Positions 7,945 to 17,676 are shown, counted from the first letter of the stretch. The stretch is 64,000 bases of DNA from Pseudomonas sp. MUP55 (GCF_034043515.1 NZ_CP138214.1:5525501-5589500), one strand, 5' to 3'. Numbers and translations: made by a program. Notes: generated by a model from the letters alone, not told the origin.

Positions 7945-9996
7945 TCAGTCATCTGTCTGCTTGGCGGCTGGCAAGGTAAAACCCGACACCGACCTGCGCA
8001 ACTGGCTCGCCATTTTCGCCAGGTTACCAATGCTCTCGGCGGTCGCCGTGGAACCGGACGAGGTCTGCGTAGTGATCTGCTGAATCACATTCATGGTCAG
8101 CGAAATCTGCCCCGCCGACGAGGTTTGCTGCTGCGCCGCGTTGGAGATGCTCTGGATCAGCGCCGCGAGGGTTTTGGATACGCCCTCGATCTCTTCCAGC
8201 GCCACCCCGGCGTCCTGGGCCAGTCGCGCGCCGCGCACCACTTCGGTGGTGGTCTGCTCCATGGAAATCACGGCTTCGTTGGTGTCGGCCTGGATCGCGC
8301 GCACCAGGGTTTCGATCTGCCGCGTGGCGGCCGACGAGCGTTCGGCCAGCCGTTGCACTTCATCGGCCACCACCGCGAACCCACGCCCGGCATCCCCGGC
8401 CATGCTCGCCTGAATCGCGGCGTTCAAAGCGAGGATGTTGGTCTGGTCGGCGATGTCGTCGATCAGGCTGACGATGTCGCCAATCTCCTGGGACGACTCA
8501 CCCAGGCGCTTGATGCGCTTGGCAGTGTCCTGGATCTGTTCGCGAATGTTGTCCATGCCATGGATGGTGTTGTGCACCACCTCGTTGCCCTTGTTGGCAA
8601 TCTCCACCGAGCGTTCAGCCACCGCCGAGGACTCGGCGGCATTGGCCGAGACCTGGTCGATGGACTGGGCCATCTGGTTGATTGCGGTGGAGGCTTCGGC
8701 GATCTGCTGGGCCTGATGCTCCGAGGCCTGGGCCAGGTGCATGGCGGTGGCCTGGGTGTCCTGCACCGCGCCGGCGACTTGGCCGGCGGTGAGGTTGATG
8801 GTGGCCACCAGGTCGCGCAGTTGGTCCACCGAATAGTTGATCGAGTCGGCGATGGTGCCGGTGAAGTCTTCGGTGACCGAGGCCGTAACAGTCAGGTCGC
8901 CGTCGGCCAGGTCTTCGATTTCGTCCAGCAGACGCATGATCGCGTTCTGATTGCGCTCATTCTTTTCAGCGGTTTCGTGCAGTTGGCGGTTGGTCTCACG
9001 CACCATCACCAGGCCGATCAGGATGATCGAGGCCAGCGCCAGCAACCCCAGCACATAGCCGCCGAGGGTATCCAGGCTGCGCCCGCCGGCCAGGTTTTCG
9101 AAACCGGTGGCCAGGTGCGAGGCTTCATCGAGCAGGGTTTGCGACAGGTTGAAAATACGGCTCGCCGAAGCGCGTACCTGGAACAGCTGGGGCGAGGTTT
9201 CGAGAATTTCATCCACGGAACCCGAGACGAATTCGAACAGTTCGGCGATTTCGCCCAACCGCGCACGGGCGTCGGGGTCTTCAACCTGGGTGATGCGCAG
9301 GCCCGGGTTGCCATTGAGCATGCCATTGAGCACCACGCCAAAGCGATTGGCGTCGCGACCAAAGGCATCGGCGGCCTGCACGGCGGTTTCATCGCCGGCA
9401 AGCACGGTGTTGACCGCGCCGAGGATGCGCTCGGCCAGCAATGACTGGCGCTGGGCCAGTGCCACCTGGCTCGCCGGGGCGCCGCGCTGAAGCAGAATGT
9501 CGACGACTTTTTCCGACTCTATCTGCAACTGCGGCACGGTTTCGGCCAGGGTGGCGGCCACTTGGTGCAACGACAGCACGGTCTGTTCGCTGGCCAGAAT
9601 GGCGTCGGTGTTTTTCAGCAGGGCTTCCCAGTCGGTCTGCACCGCACGCATTTCAGCGCGCACGGCAGTGGGCGCCGCCGGCAGGCCGGTTTGCGGGTCG
9701 CCTTTTTTCAGGTAGCCCCAGCGCTGCGCAAAGTCATTGCGCGCCTCGCCCAACAGTTTGAACGCGGCGGCCTTGCCGGCGGCGGCTTCGGTGGCGTTCT
9801 TGGCGATGCGCTGGGACAGCACCCGCAGCTCGCCGGCGTGGCCGATGTACTGTTTGTCGTAGGTGGACTGGGTGTTGAGGTAGGCGAAGTTGGCGAACAG
9901 CAGCATGATGAACACGATCAGTGCAATAAACAGCACGATGATCTGGGAACGGCTGCGCGAGGCGGCCTGGGGCTTGGGCGTGGTCACGGTGGTCAT
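7945..9996 (-). CDS. pilJ: PilJ, chemoreceptor of the pilus chemosensory system
   Basis: A 683-residue methyl-accepting chemotaxis protein, the length of P. aeruginosa PilJ (682). One transmembrane segment lies at about residues 17-39 and a second at about 310-335. Between them is a periplasmic PilJ-type sensor region with two helical repeats ([17 protein letters not shown] is typical), then a HAMP region and the signalling hairpin with [14 protein letters not shown]...[11 protein letters not shown]. PilJ senses surface contact or pilin and controls ChpA through PilI or ChpC. The start at 9996 overlaps the pilI stop; longer upstream frames run inside pilI and are rejected. No CheR-binding C-terminal pentapeptide is seen, and no methyltransferase (PilK) is encoded nearby. 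Confidence 0.95.
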   Translation of the reverse strand: MTTVTTPKPQAASRSRSQIIVLFIALIVFIMLLFANFAYLNTQSTYDKQYIGHAGELRVLSQRIAKNATEAAAGKAAAFKLLGEARNDFAQRWGYLKKGDPQTGLPAAPTAVRAEMRAVQTDWEALLKNTDAILASEQTVLSLHQVAATLAETVPQLQIESEKVVDILLQRGAPASQVALAQRQSLLAERILGAVNTVLAGDETAVQAADAFGRDANRFGVVLNGMLNGNPGLRITQVEDPDARARLGEIAELFEFVSGSVDEILETSPQLFQVRASASRIFNLSQTLLDEASHLATGFENLAGGRSLDTLGGYVLGLLALASIILIGLVMVRETNRQLHETAEKNERNQNAIMRLLDEIEDLADGDLTVTASVTEDFTGTIADSINYSVDQLRDLVATINLTAGQVAGAVQDTQATAMHLAQASEHQAQQIAEASTAINQMAQSIDQVSANAAESSAVAERSVEIANKGNEVVHNTIHGMDNIREQIQDTAKRIKRLGESSQEIGDIVSLIDDIADQTNILALNAAIQASMAGDAGRGFAVVADEVQRLAERSSAATRQIETLVRAIQADTNEAVISMEQTTTEVVRGARLAQDAGVALEEIEGVSKTLAALIQSISNAAQQQTSSAGQISLTMNVIQQITTQTSSGSTATAESIGNLAKMASQLRRSVSGFTLPAAKQTDD

Positions 9997-10517
9997 GCGG
10001 CAACATCCATGAAGCCTGGGGCCTGGGCCAGGGCGAAGGGACTGAAGACCTGCCACTGCGGGTCGCCATCGAACTGGCCCTGAATAAACGGCGCGCCGCT
10101 GGCGGTGCTCGCCACCCAAGCGTCCAGTGCAAAATGCTGCATGCCCACCACCTCGTCCACCAGCAACCCGACAAACAGGTCGTTGAATTCCACCACCAGC
10201 ACTCGCCGTTGCTTGCGCGCCTTGGACAATTCCTGGCCGAGAAACCCGCCCAGGTCCAACACCGGCAGCAAGCGCCCGCGCAGGTTGGCCACGCCTTTGA
10301 CCCAGGGTTTGACTCCCGGCATCAGGGTGCAGCGCGGCTCATGCAACACTTCGGCGACTTCGCCCATGGGCGCCACATACCAGTGCTGCCCCAGGCGAAA
10401 GCCAATCCCGCTCCAGCGTTGCAGGCGGGTTTCCTGGGACGGCAGGTCGGCAGCCAGCAGGCGGCAGCGGCGGTCGATGTCCAGCAGCAGCTCAAAGGCG
10501 GTTTGCGACTCGGTCAT
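9993..10517 (-). CDS. pilI: PilI, CheW-like adaptor
   Basis: A 174-residue CheW-domain protein that couples PilJ to ChpA. The CheW fold is visible from the [22 protein letters not shown] region, the [17 protein letters not shown] motif (residues about 92-108) and the LLVDEVVGM segment. It sits in the conserved order pilG-pilH-pilI-pilJ, 12 bp after pilH, and overlaps the pilJ start by 4 bp, so it is part of one transcription unit. Confidence 0.93.
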   Translation of the reverse strand: MTESQTAFELLLDIDRRCRLLAADLPSQETRLQRWSGIGFRLGQHWYVAPMGEVAEVLHEPRCTLMPGVKPWVKGVANLRGRLLPVLDLGGFLGQELSKARKQRRVLVVEFNDLFVGLLVDEVVGMQHFALDAWVASTASGAPFIQGQFDGDPQWQVFSPFALAQAPGFMDVAA

Positions 10518-10529
10518 GATGGCGTGCCG

Positions 10530-10895
10530 TCAGCCGGCCAACACCTTGTTCAGCGTGGCGATCAGGGTTTCTTCATCGACCGGCTTGGTCAGGTAGTCCT
10601 TGGCACCCTGGCGTGCACCCCAGATCTTGTCGGTTTCCTGGTCCTTGGTGGTGATGATGATGATCGGGATGCCGTTGGTTTCCGGCTCCTTGGACAACTG
10701 GCGCGTGGCCTGAAAGCCGTTGAGGCCCGGCATCACGATGTCCATCAGCACGGCGTCGGGTTTTTCCTGGCGGGCCAGGGCCACGCCGTCCGCGCCATTC
10801 TCGGCTTTCAACACCTGGTGGCCGTGCTTTTCCAGCATGCCGGTCAGTTTGTACATTTCGGTCGGCGAATCGTCGACGATCAGAACACGTGCCAT
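10530..10895 (-). CDS. pilH: PilH, single-domain response regulator
   Basis: A 121-residue CheY-like receiver, the usual PilH length. The acidic pocket is D8-D9 (VDDS), the phosphoacceptor is Asp52 (LMDIVMPGLNG) and the conserved Lys is in LTKPVDE. In P. aeruginosa PilH is linked to pilus retraction control through PilT and acts as a sink for phosphate from ChpA. It lies 46 bp after pilG on the same strand. Confidence 0.94.
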   Translation of the reverse strand: MARVLIVDDSPTEMYKLTGMLEKHGHQVLKAENGADGVALARQEKPDAVLMDIVMPGLNGFQATRQLSKEPETNGIPIIIITTKDQETDKIWGARQGAKDYLTKPVDEETLIATLNKVLAG

Positions 10896-10941
10896 GGTTT
10901 TCCCCGCTACATTGGTCGGCGCCGGCCCTCGGGGGGCGGCG

Positions 10942-11349
10942 TCAGTGTGCTTGTTCTACTGCGGCGAAGGCAGGCACATAGGCCTTGATCGCGCTCAGCA
11001 GTTCTTCCTTGCTGAAAGGCTTGGTCAAAAACTGATCGACACCCACGATACGCCCCTTGGCCTTGTCGAACAGGCCATCCTTGGAGGACAGCATGATCAC
11101 CGGGATCGACTTGAACGCCGGGTTGTTCTTCACCAGGGCGCAGGTCTGGTAGCCATCCAGGCGCGGCATCATGATGTCGACAAAGATAATGTGCGGGTGA
11201 TGGTCCACGATTCGGGCCAGGGCATCGAAACCGTCGATGGCCGTGATGACCTCGCACCCCATGTTCTTCAACAGCGTCTCGGCGGTGCGGCGGATCGTTT
11301 TCGAGTCGTCGATCACCATCACTCTCAAGGCGTTGGAATGCTGTTCCAT
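10942..11349 (-). CDS. pilG: PilG, single-domain response regulator
   Basis: A 135-residue CheY-like receiver, the same length as P. aeruginosa PilG. Acidic residues D14-D15 (IDDS), phosphoacceptor Asp58 (FVDIMMPRLDG) and the Lys of LTKPF are present. PilG promotes pilus extension via PilB and raises cAMP in P. aeruginosa. The start was set at the ATG at 11349 (MEQHSNALRVMVIDD), the family start, rather than a longer frame upstream. It is first gene of the cluster, so the promoter should lie within 11350-11588, shared with the divergent gshB. Confidence 0.94.
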   Translation of the reverse strand: MEQHSNALRVMVIDDSKTIRRTAETLLKNMGCEVITAIDGFDALARIVDHHPHIIFVDIMMPRLDGYQTCALVKNNPAFKSIPVIMLSSKDGLFDKAKGRIVGVDQFLTKPFSKEELLSAIKAYVPAFAAVEQAH

Positions 11350-11588
11350 AGTTGCTCTACCATCGCCACAGCGAATCGGTTTTCGGTGTGTAATGCCTGA
11401 TGTCTCACAGGATGAGCGCTGCAAGCCTTGGAATTCAAGGGCTGCTGCGCCGTGGCAGTCTTTTTAGCACAGTCTCCGGGCGCAATCTATCGAGGCGCCC
11501 GCCTGGTGGTTTTTCCTTGACCCACAACAGCCGCAGCGCCACTCTGACGCCACTTTTATGCGCCCCAATTTGCTAGAGGAAATCCCCC
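11350..11588. promoter_or_regulatory. Divergent spacer between pilG and gshB
   Basis: A 239-bp gap that must hold the promoters of the chp cluster (leftwards) and of gshB (rightwards). I see a 6-bp inverted repeat GGGCGC/GCGCCC at 11478-11500 but no promoter boxes that I would assign with confidence. A GAGGAAAT ribosome site precedes gshB. Confidence 0.4.
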
Positions 11589-12560
11589 ATGAGCGTTCGC
11601 GTCGGCATTGTCATGGACCCTATCGCCAGCATTTCCTATAAAAAGGACAGCTCGCTGGCCATGCTCCTGGCCGCCCAGGCCCGCGGCTGGACCCTGTTCT
11701 ACATGGAGCAGCGCGACCTTTACCAGGGCGACGGCGAGGCCCGCGCGCGGATGCGCCCGCTGCAGGTATTCGCCAACCCTGAAAAGTGGTTCGAACTGCA
11801 GGATGAAATCGACAGCCCCCTGAGCGATCTGGACGTGATCCTGATGCGCAAGGACCCGCCGTTCGACATGGAATTCGTGTATTCCACCTACCTGCTGGAG
11901 CAGGCCGAACGCGCCGGCGTGTTGATCGTCAACAAGCCGCAAAGCCTGCGCGACTGCAACGAAAAGCTGTTCGCCACCCTGTTCCCGCAGTGCACGCCGC
12001 CGACCGTGGTCAGCCGCCGTGCCGACGTGCTGCGTGAATTTGCCGCCAAACACGGTGATGTAATCCTCAAGCCGCTGGACGGCATGGGCGGCACCTCGAT
12101 CTTCCGTCATCGCACCGGCGACCCCAACCTGTCGGTGATCCTGGAAACCCTGACCGCCCTGGGCACCCAGCAGATCATGGGCCAGGCTTACCTGCCGGCA
12201 ATCAAGGACGGCGACAAACGCATCCTGATGATCGACGGCGAGCCGGTGGATTATTGCCTGGCGCGTATTCCGGCGGCCGGCGAGACCCGTGGCAACCTGG
12301 CGGCCGGTGGTCGTGGCGAGGCGCGGCCGCTGTCGGACAAGGACCGCTGGATCGCCGCTCAAGTCGGCCCAACCCTTCGCGAAAAAGGCCTGCTGTTCGT
12401 AGGACTTGATGTAATTGGCGAGAACCTCACCGAAATCAACGTCACCAGCCCGACCTGTATTCGCGAAATTGATAACGCTTTCGGCACCAATATCGGGGAA
12501 ATGTTGATGGCTGTGATTGCCGAAAAGCTGCAAGTTGCAAGCTACAAGCCGCAAGCTTAA
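11589..12560 (+). CDS. gshB: Glutathione synthetase
   Basis: A 323-residue ATP-grasp ligase that joins gamma-glutamylcysteine and glycine to make glutathione. The N-terminal GshB domain starts VRVGIVMDPIASI, and the ATP-grasp part has the LKPLDGMGGTSIF loop and the metal-binding NVTSPTCIREID motif (about residues 283-294). Known family proteins are about 316 residues. The extra C-terminal residues here (KLQVASYKPQA) are encoded by the left arm of an intergenic repeat at 12525-12621. pilG lies upstream in the opposite direction and tonB3 follows, as in other pseudomonads. Confidence 0.96.
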   Translation: MSVRVGIVMDPIASISYKKDSSLAMLLAAQARGWTLFYMEQRDLYQGDGEARARMRPLQVFANPEKWFELQDEIDSPLSDLDVILMRKDPPFDMEFVYSTYLLEQAERAGVLIVNKPQSLRDCNEKLFATLFPQCTPPTVVSRRADVLREFAAKHGDVILKPLDGMGGTSIFRHRTGDPNLSVILETLTALGTQQIMGQAYLPAIKDGDKRILMIDGEPVDYCLARIPAAGETRGNLAAGGRGEARPLSDKDRWIAAQVGPTLREKGLLFVGLDVIGENLTEINVTSPTCIREIDNAFGTNIGEMLMAVIAEKLQVASYKPQA

Positions 12561-12621
12561 GGCAAACCGCGTTTAAGCCTGCAGCTTGCAGCTTGCAGCT
12601 TGTAACTTGTAGCTTGAAGCT
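12525..12621. repeat. AAGCTGCAAG-type inverted repeat at the gshB 3' end
   Basis: The left arm (AAGCTGCAAGTTGCAAGCTAC...) and right arm (...GCAGCTTGTAACTTGTAGCTTG) are imperfect complements, each built from roughly 7-bp units such as GCTTGCA and GCTTGTA. The left arm contains the last codons and stop of gshB; the hairpin could act as terminator. A relative lies at 54843-54911. Confidence 0.7.
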
Positions 12622-12676
12622 AAAAACCAACATTGCGCTATCATGCCGAACCCCGATACACGTGATGTTGGTTTTT

Positions 12677-13582
12677 ATGCCTCTGCCGTCCGAACTGCCC
12701 CCAGAACTCTCCCATAGCGGCGTGCGCCCGGCTGATCGGCTCGGATTTACCCTGTTTCTGGCGGCACTGATTCACCTGGCACTGATCCTCGGCCTGGGTT
12801 TTACGATGGTCGAACCCAAGCAGATCACCAAAACCCTGGAAATCACCCTGGCCACCTTCAAGAGCGATAAAAAGCCCGAGAAGGCCGACTTTCTTGCCCA
12901 GGAAAACCAGCAAGGCAGCGGCACCCTCGACAAGAAGGCCGTGCCCAAGACCACCGAAGTGGCGCCGTTCCAGGACAACAAGGTCAACAAAGTCACCCCG
13001 CCGCCGGCACCCAAGCCGCAAGTCAAACAGGCCACGCCCAAGGCTGCCGTGACCACGGTTGCGCCCAAACCGCAAAAAGCCCCGACCCAGCGCGAAAAGA
13101 CCAAGACCGAACCCACACCCGAGCCCGTCAAGCCGGCGCCAACGTTCGACAGCTCGACGCTCTCCGACGAAATTTCCAGCCTGGAAGCCGAACTGGCCCA
13201 CGAACAACAGCTCTACGCCAAACGCCCGCGCATCTACCGCTTGAACGCCGCCTCCACCATGCGCGACAAAGGCGCTTGGTATAAGGATGAGTGGCGCAAG
13301 AAAGTCGAGCGCATCGGCAACCTCAACTATCCGGAGGAGGCACGTCGCCAGCAGATCTACGGCAATTTGCGTTTGCTGGTGTCGATCAACCGCGACGGTT
13401 CGCTCTATGAAGTGCAGGTATTGGAGTCGTCCGGCCAGCCATTGCTGGACCAGGCCGCCCAGCGCATCGTGCGCCTGGCCGCGCCCTTCGCGCCGTTTAC
13501 CGGCGATTTGAACGACGTGGACCGCCTGGAAATCATCCGCACCTGGAAATTTGCCAGGGGCGATCGGCTTTCCAGTAACTGA
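12677..13582 (+). CDS. tonB3: TonB3, energy transducer of the TonB family
   Basis: A 301-residue TonB-like protein. One N-terminal transmembrane helix (about residues 20-42) is followed by a proline- and lysine-rich periplasmic linker (PPPAPKPQ and similar, about 95-155) and a C-terminal TonB domain with NYPEEARRQQIYGNLRLLV. The gene lies next to gshB and the chp cluster, which marks it as the TonB3 type; P. aeruginosa TonB3 is needed for twitching and pilus assembly. The ATG at 12677 gives the MPLPSELPPEL start. Another ATG is at 12665; neither has a clear ribosome site. Confidence 0.85.
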   Translation: MPLPSELPPELSHSGVRPADRLGFTLFLAALIHLALILGLGFTMVEPKQITKTLEITLATFKSDKKPEKADFLAQENQQGSGTLDKKAVPKTTEVAPFQDNKVNKVTPPPAPKPQVKQATPKAAVTTVAPKPQKAPTQREKTKTEPTPEPVKPAPTFDSSTLSDEISSLEAELAHEQQLYAKRPRIYRLNAASTMRDKGAWYKDEWRKKVERIGNLNYPEEARRQQIYGNLRLLVSINRDGSLYEVQVLESSGQPLLDQAAQRIVRLAAPFAPFTGDLNDVDRLEIIRTWKFARGDRLSSN

Positions 13583-13596
13583 ATCGCCTCGCCTCC

Positions 13597-13696
13597 TGTA
13601 GGAGCGAGCTTGCTCGCGAAAAATTCAAGACCGACGCCTCCATTCAGAACGAGCGCATAATCGTTGACGATCTTCGCGAGCAAGCTCGCTCCTACA
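13597..13696. repeat. REPIN (TGTAGGAGCGAGCTTGC family)
   Basis: Inverted pair: the left REP reads TGTAGGAGCGAGCTTGCTCG and the right is its complement, around a spacer of roughly 55 bp. It lies between tonB3 and algH. Confidence 0.9.
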
Positions 13697-13733
13697 CTTG
13701 TCAGTTCGCCCCTCCAACGCCACACTAGTGGGC

Positions 13734-14303
13734 ATGAAAAATGTCAGCCCGACCTACCTCAAGCACCATTTCCTGATCGCCATGCCCCATATGGCCGACC
13801 CGAACTTTGCGCAGACCTTGACCTATATCGTCGAGCACACCGCCAATGGTGCCATGGGGCTGGTGGTGAACCGCCCGCAGGAGCTGAGCCTGGCCGATAT
13901 CCTTGAGCAACTGCGCCCGGAAATCGATCCTCCCGCCAGCTGCCAGGGCGTGCCGATCTACATTGGCGGGCCGGTGCAGACCGAGCGCGGTTTCGTGTTG
14001 CACCCCAGCGGGCCGAAATTCCAGGCCACGGTCGACCTTGAAGGTGTCTCACTGTCCACGTCCCAGGACGTGTTGTTCGCGATTGCCGACGGCGTCGGCC
14101 CCGAGCAAAGTGTGATCACCCTGGGCTATGCCGGTTGGGAAGCAGGGCAACTGGAGGCCGAACTGACCAGCAATGCCTGGCTGACATGCCCGTTCGACGC
14201 CGACATCCTGTTCAACACCGCCAGTGAACTGCGCCTGGAGGCCGCCGCCGCCAAGCTGCGGGTCAACCTCAGCCTGTTGACCAGCCAGGCGGGGCACGCC
14301 TGA
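13734..14303 (+). CDS. algH: AlgH family protein (UPF0301)
   Basis: A 189-residue UPF0301 protein, the size of P. aeruginosa AlgH. Family marks are the HHFLIAMPHM start region, GLVVNRP, and YIGGPVQTERGFVLH (about residues 76-90). Its biochemical role is uncertain; it was first linked to alginate regulation. The start at 13734 (MKNVSPTYLKHHF) is favoured over a longer frame, which would begin inside the preceding REPIN. The stop codon overlaps the ruvX start (TGATG), which indicates coupling. Confidence 0.9.
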   Translation: MKNVSPTYLKHHFLIAMPHMADPNFAQTLTYIVEHTANGAMGLVVNRPQELSLADILEQLRPEIDPPASCQGVPIYIGGPVQTERGFVLHPSGPKFQATVDLEGVSLSTSQDVLFAIADGVGPEQSVITLGYAGWEAGQLEAELTSNAWLTCPFDADILFNTASELRLEAAAAKLRVNLSLLTSQAGHA

Positions 14304-14740
14304 TGGCCTTGCGTCTGATCCTGGGGTTTGACTACGGCACCAAGCAGATCGGCGTGGCGGTAGGCCAGGTGATTACCGGCCAGGCCCGCGAGCTGTGCAC
14401 ATTGAAGGCCCAGAACGGCGTGCCGGACTGGAACCAGGTCGAAGCACTGATCAAGGAGTGGAAGCCCGACGCAGTCGTGGTCGGCCTGCCCCTGAACATG
14501 GATGGCACGCCCAGCGATATGTGCCTGCGCGCCGAAAAGTTCGCGCGTCGCCTCAATGGCCGCTACAACCTGCCCTTCTATACCCACGATGAGCGCCTGA
14601 CCACCTTTGAAGCCAAGGGTGAGCGCCGTGACCGTGGCGGACAGAAAGGCAGCTACCGCGACAACCCGGTGGACGCCATCGCCGCCGCCCTGTTGTTGCA
14701 GGGCTGGCTGGATGAAAACACCGCTTTATTTGAATCCTGA
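14303..14740 (+). CDS. ruvX: RuvX/YqgF, Holliday-junction resolvase-like nuclease
   Basis: A 145-residue YqgF family protein of RNase H fold, implicated in processing of pre-16S rRNA and proposed as a resolvase. Motifs seen are LGFDYGTKQIGVAVG at the N-terminus with the catalytic Asp, VVGLPLNMDG in the middle, YTHDERLTT, and DAIAAALLLQGWL near the end. It directly overlaps algH by one base, the conserved pairing. Confidence 0.94.
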   Translation: MALRLILGFDYGTKQIGVAVGQVITGQARELCTLKAQNGVPDWNQVEALIKEWKPDAVVVGLPLNMDGTPSDMCLRAEKFARRLNGRYNLPFYTHDERLTTFEAKGERRDRGGQKGSYRDNPVDAIAAALLLQGWLDENTALFES

Positions 14741-14753
14741 CCCGCCGCGATCC

Positions 14754-14853
14754 TGTGGGAGCGGGCTTGCCCGCGAAGAACGTTAACGATACCGCGTGAA
14801 GGCTGGATGAACGCGGTGCCCATGAGTTTTTCGCGAGCAAGCTCGCTCCTACA
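14754..14853. repeat. Chimeric REPIN with two REP types
   Basis: The left arm is TGTGGGAGCGGGCTTGCCCG, a type common in P. putida-like genomes, and the right arm is the complement of TGTAGGAGCGAGCTTGCTCG. The two REPs therefore differ at several positions. It lies between ruvX and pyrR, immediately before the pyrR ribosome site. Confidence 0.85.
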
Positions 14854-14872
14854 CACTTAATAAGGAGCCACC

Positions 14873-15379
14873 ATGAGCTTGCCCAATCCCGCCGAACTGA
14901 TCAGCCAGATGGCGACACGCCTCAAGGCGCACCTGGAACACCGTGGCATCCGCGCACCGCGCTTTATCGGCATCCGCACCGGCGGTGTGTGGGTAGCCCA
15001 GGCACTGCTGCAAGAGCTGGGAAGCGATACGCCCCTGGGCACGCTGGATGTGTCCTTCTACCGTGACGATTTCAGCCAGAACGGCCTGCATCCGCAAGTG
15101 CGTCCCTCGGAGCTGCCGTTCGAGATCGAGGGCCAGCACCTGGTGCTGATCGACGACGTACTGATGAGCGGGCGCACCATCCGCGCGGCCATGAATGAGC
15201 TGTTCGACTACGGTCGCCCGGCCAGTATTACCCTGGTGTGCCTGCTCGACCTGGATGCTGGCGAATTGCCGATCAGCCCGGATGTGGTCGGTGCAACACT
15301 GTCTTTGGAAGCCCACCAGCGGGTAAAATTGTCCGGTCCCACGCCGCTCGAACTCGAACTGCAAGACCTTGCCCTTTAA
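14873..15379 (+). CDS. pyrR: PyrR, bifunctional pyrimidine regulator/uracil phosphoribosyltransferase
   Basis: A 168-residue phosphoribosyltransferase-fold protein. The PRPP-binding loop reads [20 protein letters not shown] (about residues 90-109), and [12 protein letters not shown] marks the N-terminal part. In Pseudomonas PyrR acts on pyrimidine gene expression and may keep uracil phosphoribosyltransferase activity. A TAAGGAG ribosome site lies 6 bases before the ATG. It leads the pyrR-pyrB-pyrC' unit. I see no clear attenuator in the 20 bp between the REPIN and the start. Confidence 0.93.
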   Translation: MSLPNPAELISQMATRLKAHLEHRGIRAPRFIGIRTGGVWVAQALLQELGSDTPLGTLDVSFYRDDFSQNGLHPQVRPSELPFEIEGQHLVLIDDVLMSGRTIRAAMNELFDYGRPASITLVCLLDLDAGELPISPDVVGATLSLEAHQRVKLSGPTPLELELQDLAL

Positions 15380-15403
15380 ACCGCCTTGTAAAGAGTCCCC
15401 GCG

Positions 15404-16408
15404 ATGACGCCTCTAGATGCCAAGCGCCCGCTGCAGCTCAATGCTCAGGGCCAGTTGCAACACTTTCTGTCCCTCGATGGTTTGCCCCGCGAACTGCTCA
15501 CCGAAATTCTCGACACCGCCGACTCGTTCCTCGAAGTCGGTGGCCGGGCGGTGAAGAAAGTCCCGCTGCTGCGCGGCAAGACCATCTGCAACGTGTTCTT
15601 CGAGAACTCCACGCGCACCCGCACCACCTTTGAACTGGCGGCCCAGCGGCTGTCGGCCGACGTGATCACGCTGAACGTGTCCACCTCCTCGGCCAGCAAA
15701 GGCGAGACCCTGCTCGACACCCTGCGCAACCTGGAGGCCATGGCCGCCGACATGTTCGTGGTACGCCACGGCGACTCCGGCGCCGCGCATTTCATTGCCG
15801 AACATGTTTGCCCGAACGTGGCGATCATCAACGGCGGCGATGGCCGCCACGCCCACCCGACCCAGGGCATGCTCGACATGCTCACCATCCGTCGGCACAA
15901 GGGCAGCTTTGAAAACCTCTCGGTGGCCATCGTCGGCGACATCCTGCACTCGCGGGTCGCGCGCTCGAACATGCTGGCCCTCAAGACCCTCGGCTGCCCG
16001 GACATTCGCGTGATCGCACCGAAAACCCTGCTGCCCATCGGTATCGAGCAGTACGGCGTGAAAGTCTTCACCGACATGGCCGAAGGCCTCAAGGGTGTCG
16101 ACGTGGTGATCATGCTGCGCCTGCAACGCGAGCGCATGGCCGGTGGCCTGCTGCCGAGCGAGGGCGAGTTCTATCGCCTGTTCGGCCTGACCACCGCACG
16201 CCTGGCCGGCGCCAAGCCGGATGCCATCGTGATGCACCCCGGCCCGATCAACCGCGGGGTGGAAATCGAGTCGGCGGTGGCCGACGGTCCGCAGTCGGTG
16301 ATTCTCAACCAGGTGACCTACGGCATCGCCATCCGCATGGCCGTGCTGTCCATGGCCATGAGCGGGCAAACCGCGCAACGTCAATTCGAGCAGGAGAACG
16401 CCCAGTGA
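15404..16408 (+). CDS. pyrB: Aspartate carbamoyltransferase catalytic chain
   Basis: A 334-residue ATCase that makes carbamoyl aspartate in the second step of de novo pyrimidine synthesis. It has the carbamoyl-phosphate site [13 protein letters not shown] (about residues 66-78) and the HPTQGMLD and LRLQRERM loops. The length is that of the Pseudomonas type, with an N-terminal extension relative to E. coli PyrB. In this genus it forms a dodecamer with the pyrC' product. It overlaps pyrC' by 4 bp. Confidence 0.96.
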   Translation: MTPLDAKRPLQLNAQGQLQHFLSLDGLPRELLTEILDTADSFLEVGGRAVKKVPLLRGKTICNVFFENSTRTRTTFELAAQRLSADVITLNVSTSSASKGETLLDTLRNLEAMAADMFVVRHGDSGAAHFIAEHVCPNVAIINGGDGRHAHPTQGMLDMLTIRRHKGSFENLSVAIVGDILHSRVARSNMLALKTLGCPDIRVIAPKTLLPIGIEQYGVKVFTDMAEGLKGVDVVIMLRLQRERMAGGLLPSEGEFYRLFGLTTARLAGAKPDAIVMHPGPINRGVEIESAVADGPQSVILNQVTYGIAIRMAVLSMAMSGQTAQRQFEQENAQ

Positions 16409-17676
16409 AGCTCAGCATTCTCGGCGCCCGAGTCATCGATCCGGCCAGCGGCCTGGATCACGTTACCGACCTTCACGTGGACGCCGGCAAGATCATCGCC
16501 ATTGGTGCCGCGCCCGCAGGCTTCAACGCCGTTGAGAGTATCGACGCCAAAGGCCTGATCGCCGCGCCTGGGCTGGTGGACCTCAACGTCGCCTTGCGCG
16601 AGCCGGGCTACAGCCGCAAGGGCAACATCACCAGCGAAACCCGCGCCGCCGCCGCCGGTGGCGTGACCAGCCTGTGCTGCCCGCCGAACACCAAGCCGAT
16701 CCTGGACACCTCGGCGGTCACCGAATTGATCCTGGACCGCGCCCGTGAAGCGGGTAATTGCAAAGTGTTCCCTGTCGGCGCGCTGAGCAAAGGCCTGGAC
16801 GGCGAGCAACTGGCCGAACTGATCGCCTTGCGCGATGCCGGTTGCGTAGCGTTCAGCAACGGCCTGGAAAGCTTTCGCAGCACCCGTACCTTGTGCCGCG
16901 CCCTGGAATACGCGGCCACCTTCGACCTGACGGTGATCTTTCATTCTCAGGACCGCGACCTGGCTGAAGGTGGCTTGGCCCATGAAGGCGCAGTGGCCAG
17001 CTTCCTCGGCTTGCCGGGCATCCCGGAAACCGCGGAAACCGTGGCCCTGGCCCGTGACCTGTTGCTGGTGGAACAAAGCGGCGTACGCGCGCACTTCAGC
17101 CAGCTGACCAGCGCCCGCGGCGTCGCCCTGATCGCCCAGGCCCAGGCCCGCGGTTTGCCGGTGACGGCAGACGTGGCGCTGTATCAGTTGATCCTGACCG
17201 ATGAGGCGCTGATCGACTTCTCCAGCCTGTACCACGTGCAACCACCACTGCGCACCCTGGCTGATCGCGAAGGTCTGCGTGCAGCGGTGAAATCGGGCGT
17301 GGTCTCGGCGATTTCCAGCCACCACCAGCCCCACGAGCGCGATGCCAAGCTGGCGCCGTTCGGTGCCACCGAGCCAGGCATCAGCAGCGTCGAACTGCTG
17401 CTGCCGCTGGCGATGACATTGGTGGAAGATGGCTTGCTGGACCTGCCGACGCTGTTGGCACGCCTGAGCACCGGCCCGGCCGAGGCACTGCGCCTGCCGG
17501 CGGGTAAGCTGGCGGTAGGTTCGGCGGCGGACCTGGTGCTGTTTGACCCGGCCAGTTCCACGGTGGCTGGCGAGCACTGGCTGTCCAAGGGCGAGAACTG
17601 CCCGTTCATCGGCCACAGCCTGCCGGCTACGGTGCGCTACACGCTGATGGATGGGCGCATCAGCTACCAGGCGTGA
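16405..17676 (+). CDS. pyrC': PyrC', inactive dihydroorotase-like subunit of ATCase
   Basis: A 423-residue amidohydrolase-fold protein that starts with GTG inside the end of pyrB. Active dihydroorotases carry a zinc-binding HxH in the GxxDxHxHxREP motif. Here that site reads [13 protein letters not shown], so both histidines are replaced (by N and A), and the protein should not have dihydroorotase activity. Known Pseudomonas homologues are non-catalytic but needed for ATCase assembly and activity. Overlap with pyrB supports production in equal amounts. A true pyrC must lie elsewhere. Confidence 0.93.
   Translation: MKLSILGARVIDPASGLDHVTDLHVDAGKIIAIGAAPAGFNAVESIDAKGLIAAPGLVDLNVALREPGYSRKGNITSETRAAAAGGVTSLCCPPNTKPILDTSAVTELILDRAREAGNCKVFPVGALSKGLDGEQLAELIALRDAGCVAFSNGLESFRSTRTLCRALEYAATFDLTVIFHSQDRDLAEGGLAHEGAVASFLGLPGIPETAETVALARDLLLVEQSGVRAHFSQLTSARGVALIAQAQARGLPVTADVALYQLILTDEALIDFSSLYHVQPPLRTLADREGLRAAVKSGVVSAISSHHQPHERDAKLAPFGATEPGISSVELLLPLAMTLVEDGLLDLPTLLARLSTGPAEALRLPAGKLAVGSAADLVLFDPASSTVAGEHWLSKGENCPFIGHSLPATVRYTLMDGRISYQA

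Noticed and set aside
11556..12554. Minus-strand frame opposite gshB
   Set aside because: GshB motifs on the plus strand are unambiguous; the antisense frame has none.
14741..14872. Attenuator in front of pyrR
   Set aside because: The gap is a REPIN; its hairpin is that of REP elements and is not followed by a T-run.
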